This document shows positions 63,377 through 64,000 of a stretch of DNA of 64,000 bases, piece by piece; positions within the stretch are counted from its first letter, which is position 1; each line of letters opens with the position of its first letter. The notes under the pieces were generated by a model, which saw only the letters and a program-made list of their open reading frames with translations, searched no databases and was not told the origin of the DNA. This DNA is from Pictodentalium vernedei. Lineage: Eukaryota; Mollusca; Scaphopoda; Dentaliida; Dentaliidae. Made by a program: the position numbers and the translations under genes. Location of the stretch: contig CM062288.1 in NCBI GenBank assembly GCA_031216915.1, positions 182,864,596 through 182,928,595 of the forward strand. The letters are read 5' to 3'.

Positions 63377-64000
63377 ATACAGTTGCCGGACCGGAGAACT
63401 TCGATCTGTGCGGATTCGACTTTCGTTCTTGCAACTGTTTCAATTACAACGTCACCTATTGCGCAGTTAACAACTGTGACCACTTTGGTGCAGCCACGGA
63501 CTAGTACTGTGGTTAGAAGTTCCTTGGCACCAGATACTAATCGATCTAAGGACCTTGATTCTTTCGCCATGAGTGATGAGCGCAGTAGGCTTCTTGAAAC
63601 TGTGAGGGTGATGAATACTTCTTTACAGACACATTTGAATGATACGCCTTCCGTTCAAATAACTCAATCGGAGGTGACCCAACCTATATCTACTTGTGAT
63701 ACTTTTACTGGATTACCAACAAGCTCTGCTCATCTGTCCTTTACACAACCTCTTCCAACTCAGTCTTACTCTGTGACTCAGCCCCCACTTCTTCAACAGA
63801 CAGATTTTACCCCCGCCTCTCATCCATACAATACTAGTATGGGAGGTGATGCTACTAGGTATCCTAACCCAACTTACTCTGGTTACCCTTCTGTAACTCA
63901 AACCCAAGGTTTTACAGATCAAATCAGATATCCTAGCCAGACTTTCTCTGGTTATCCTCCCTCACCACCTAGCCATGTTTTTGGACAACCTTCAGGATTC
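63377..64000 (+). CDS. In-frame continuation after the TAA, Ser/Thr/Pro/Gln-rich, runs off the window
   Basis: The frame of the HhH protein stays open for all 208 codons to the window end. Early residues are Thr/Val-rich (TTVTTLVQPRTSTVV). The first ATG is at 63,569 (MSDERSRLLETVRVMNTSLQ), giving a short possible helical start. The rest is low-complexity Pro/Ser/Thr/Gln. A 23-residue repeat begins at 63,857 and 63,926 (RYPNPTYSGYP, then RYPSQTFSGYP). No domain is recognised. It could be the second part of a readthrough product, a separate exon or frame starting at 63,569, or the distal part of one gene broken by a nonsense change. A long open frame with consistent amino-acid character supports real coding. 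Confidence 0.5.
   Translation, partial: MQLPDRRTSICADSTFVLATVSITTSPIAQLTTVTTLVQPRTSTVVRSSLAPDTNRSKDLDSFAMSDERSRLLETVRVMNTSLQTHLNDTPSVQITQSEVTQPISTCDTFTGLPTSSAHLSFTQPLPTQSYSVTQPPLLQQTDFTPASHPYNTSMGGDATRYPNPTYSGYPSVTQTQGFTDQIRYPSQTFSGYPPSPPSHVFGQPSGF

Overview
The window is non-coding, repeat-dominated eukaryotic DNA, most likely from a marine invertebrate. A mollusc or related lophotrochozoan is my best guess. The basis is a tRNA-headed SINE, fold-back elements, Helitron-like minisatellites, GT/AG splice-type signals and AT-rich intergenic DNA without operons. No sequence here fixes the species.

Bases 1 to about 51,658 are one continuous head-to-tail tandem array of a monomer of about 1.46 kb. 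It holds 34 complete monomers plus a partial one at each end. The left end is cut by the window, so the true array is longer. No rRNA, snRNA, tRNA, histone or transposase gene is recognisable in the monomer. Its recurring short open frames vary mostly at amino-acid-changing sites, so I treat them as non-coding. Every monomer carries a C-homopolymer and, about 140 bases downstream, a G-homopolymer followed by a GGTGTGGTGTGG tail. The array has three subfamily domains: A about 1-12.6 kb, B about 12.6-22.6 kb, C about 22.6-51.2 kb. Within them are higher-order repeats: a duplicated trimer of about 4.37 kb in A, an a-b-c / a-a-b-c pattern in B, and p/q/r/s monomer types reshuffled in C. Three monomers have internal deletions of about 260-270 bp. 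Two of these share the same junction.

From 51.66 kb the sequence is ordinary intergenic DNA dense in small repeats. In order: an imperfect hairpin beside the array edge; a minus-strand SINE with a perfect 15-bp target duplication (53.23-53.62 kb); a 21-bp palindromic mini-array; a 266-bp-offset direct repeat ending in an 80-bp hairpin; a 135-bp-period minisatellite ending in a Helitron-like terminus (55.86-56.32 kb); a fold-back at 57.3 kb; a 23-unit array of perfectly palindromic 20-bp units (58.23-58.68 kb); a degenerate minisatellite (59.15-59.76 kb); and a MITE-like element with 85-bp inverted termini (61.62-61.90 kb).

The only convincing protein-coding signal is at the right edge. It is a frame starting at ATG 62,999 with a degenerate helix-hairpin-helix (ComEA-like) segment. 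A TAA interrupts it at 63,374, but the same frame then stays open, Ser/Thr/Pro/Gln-rich, to the window end. It may be a gene with a nonsense or readthrough stop, or the leader of a retroelement.
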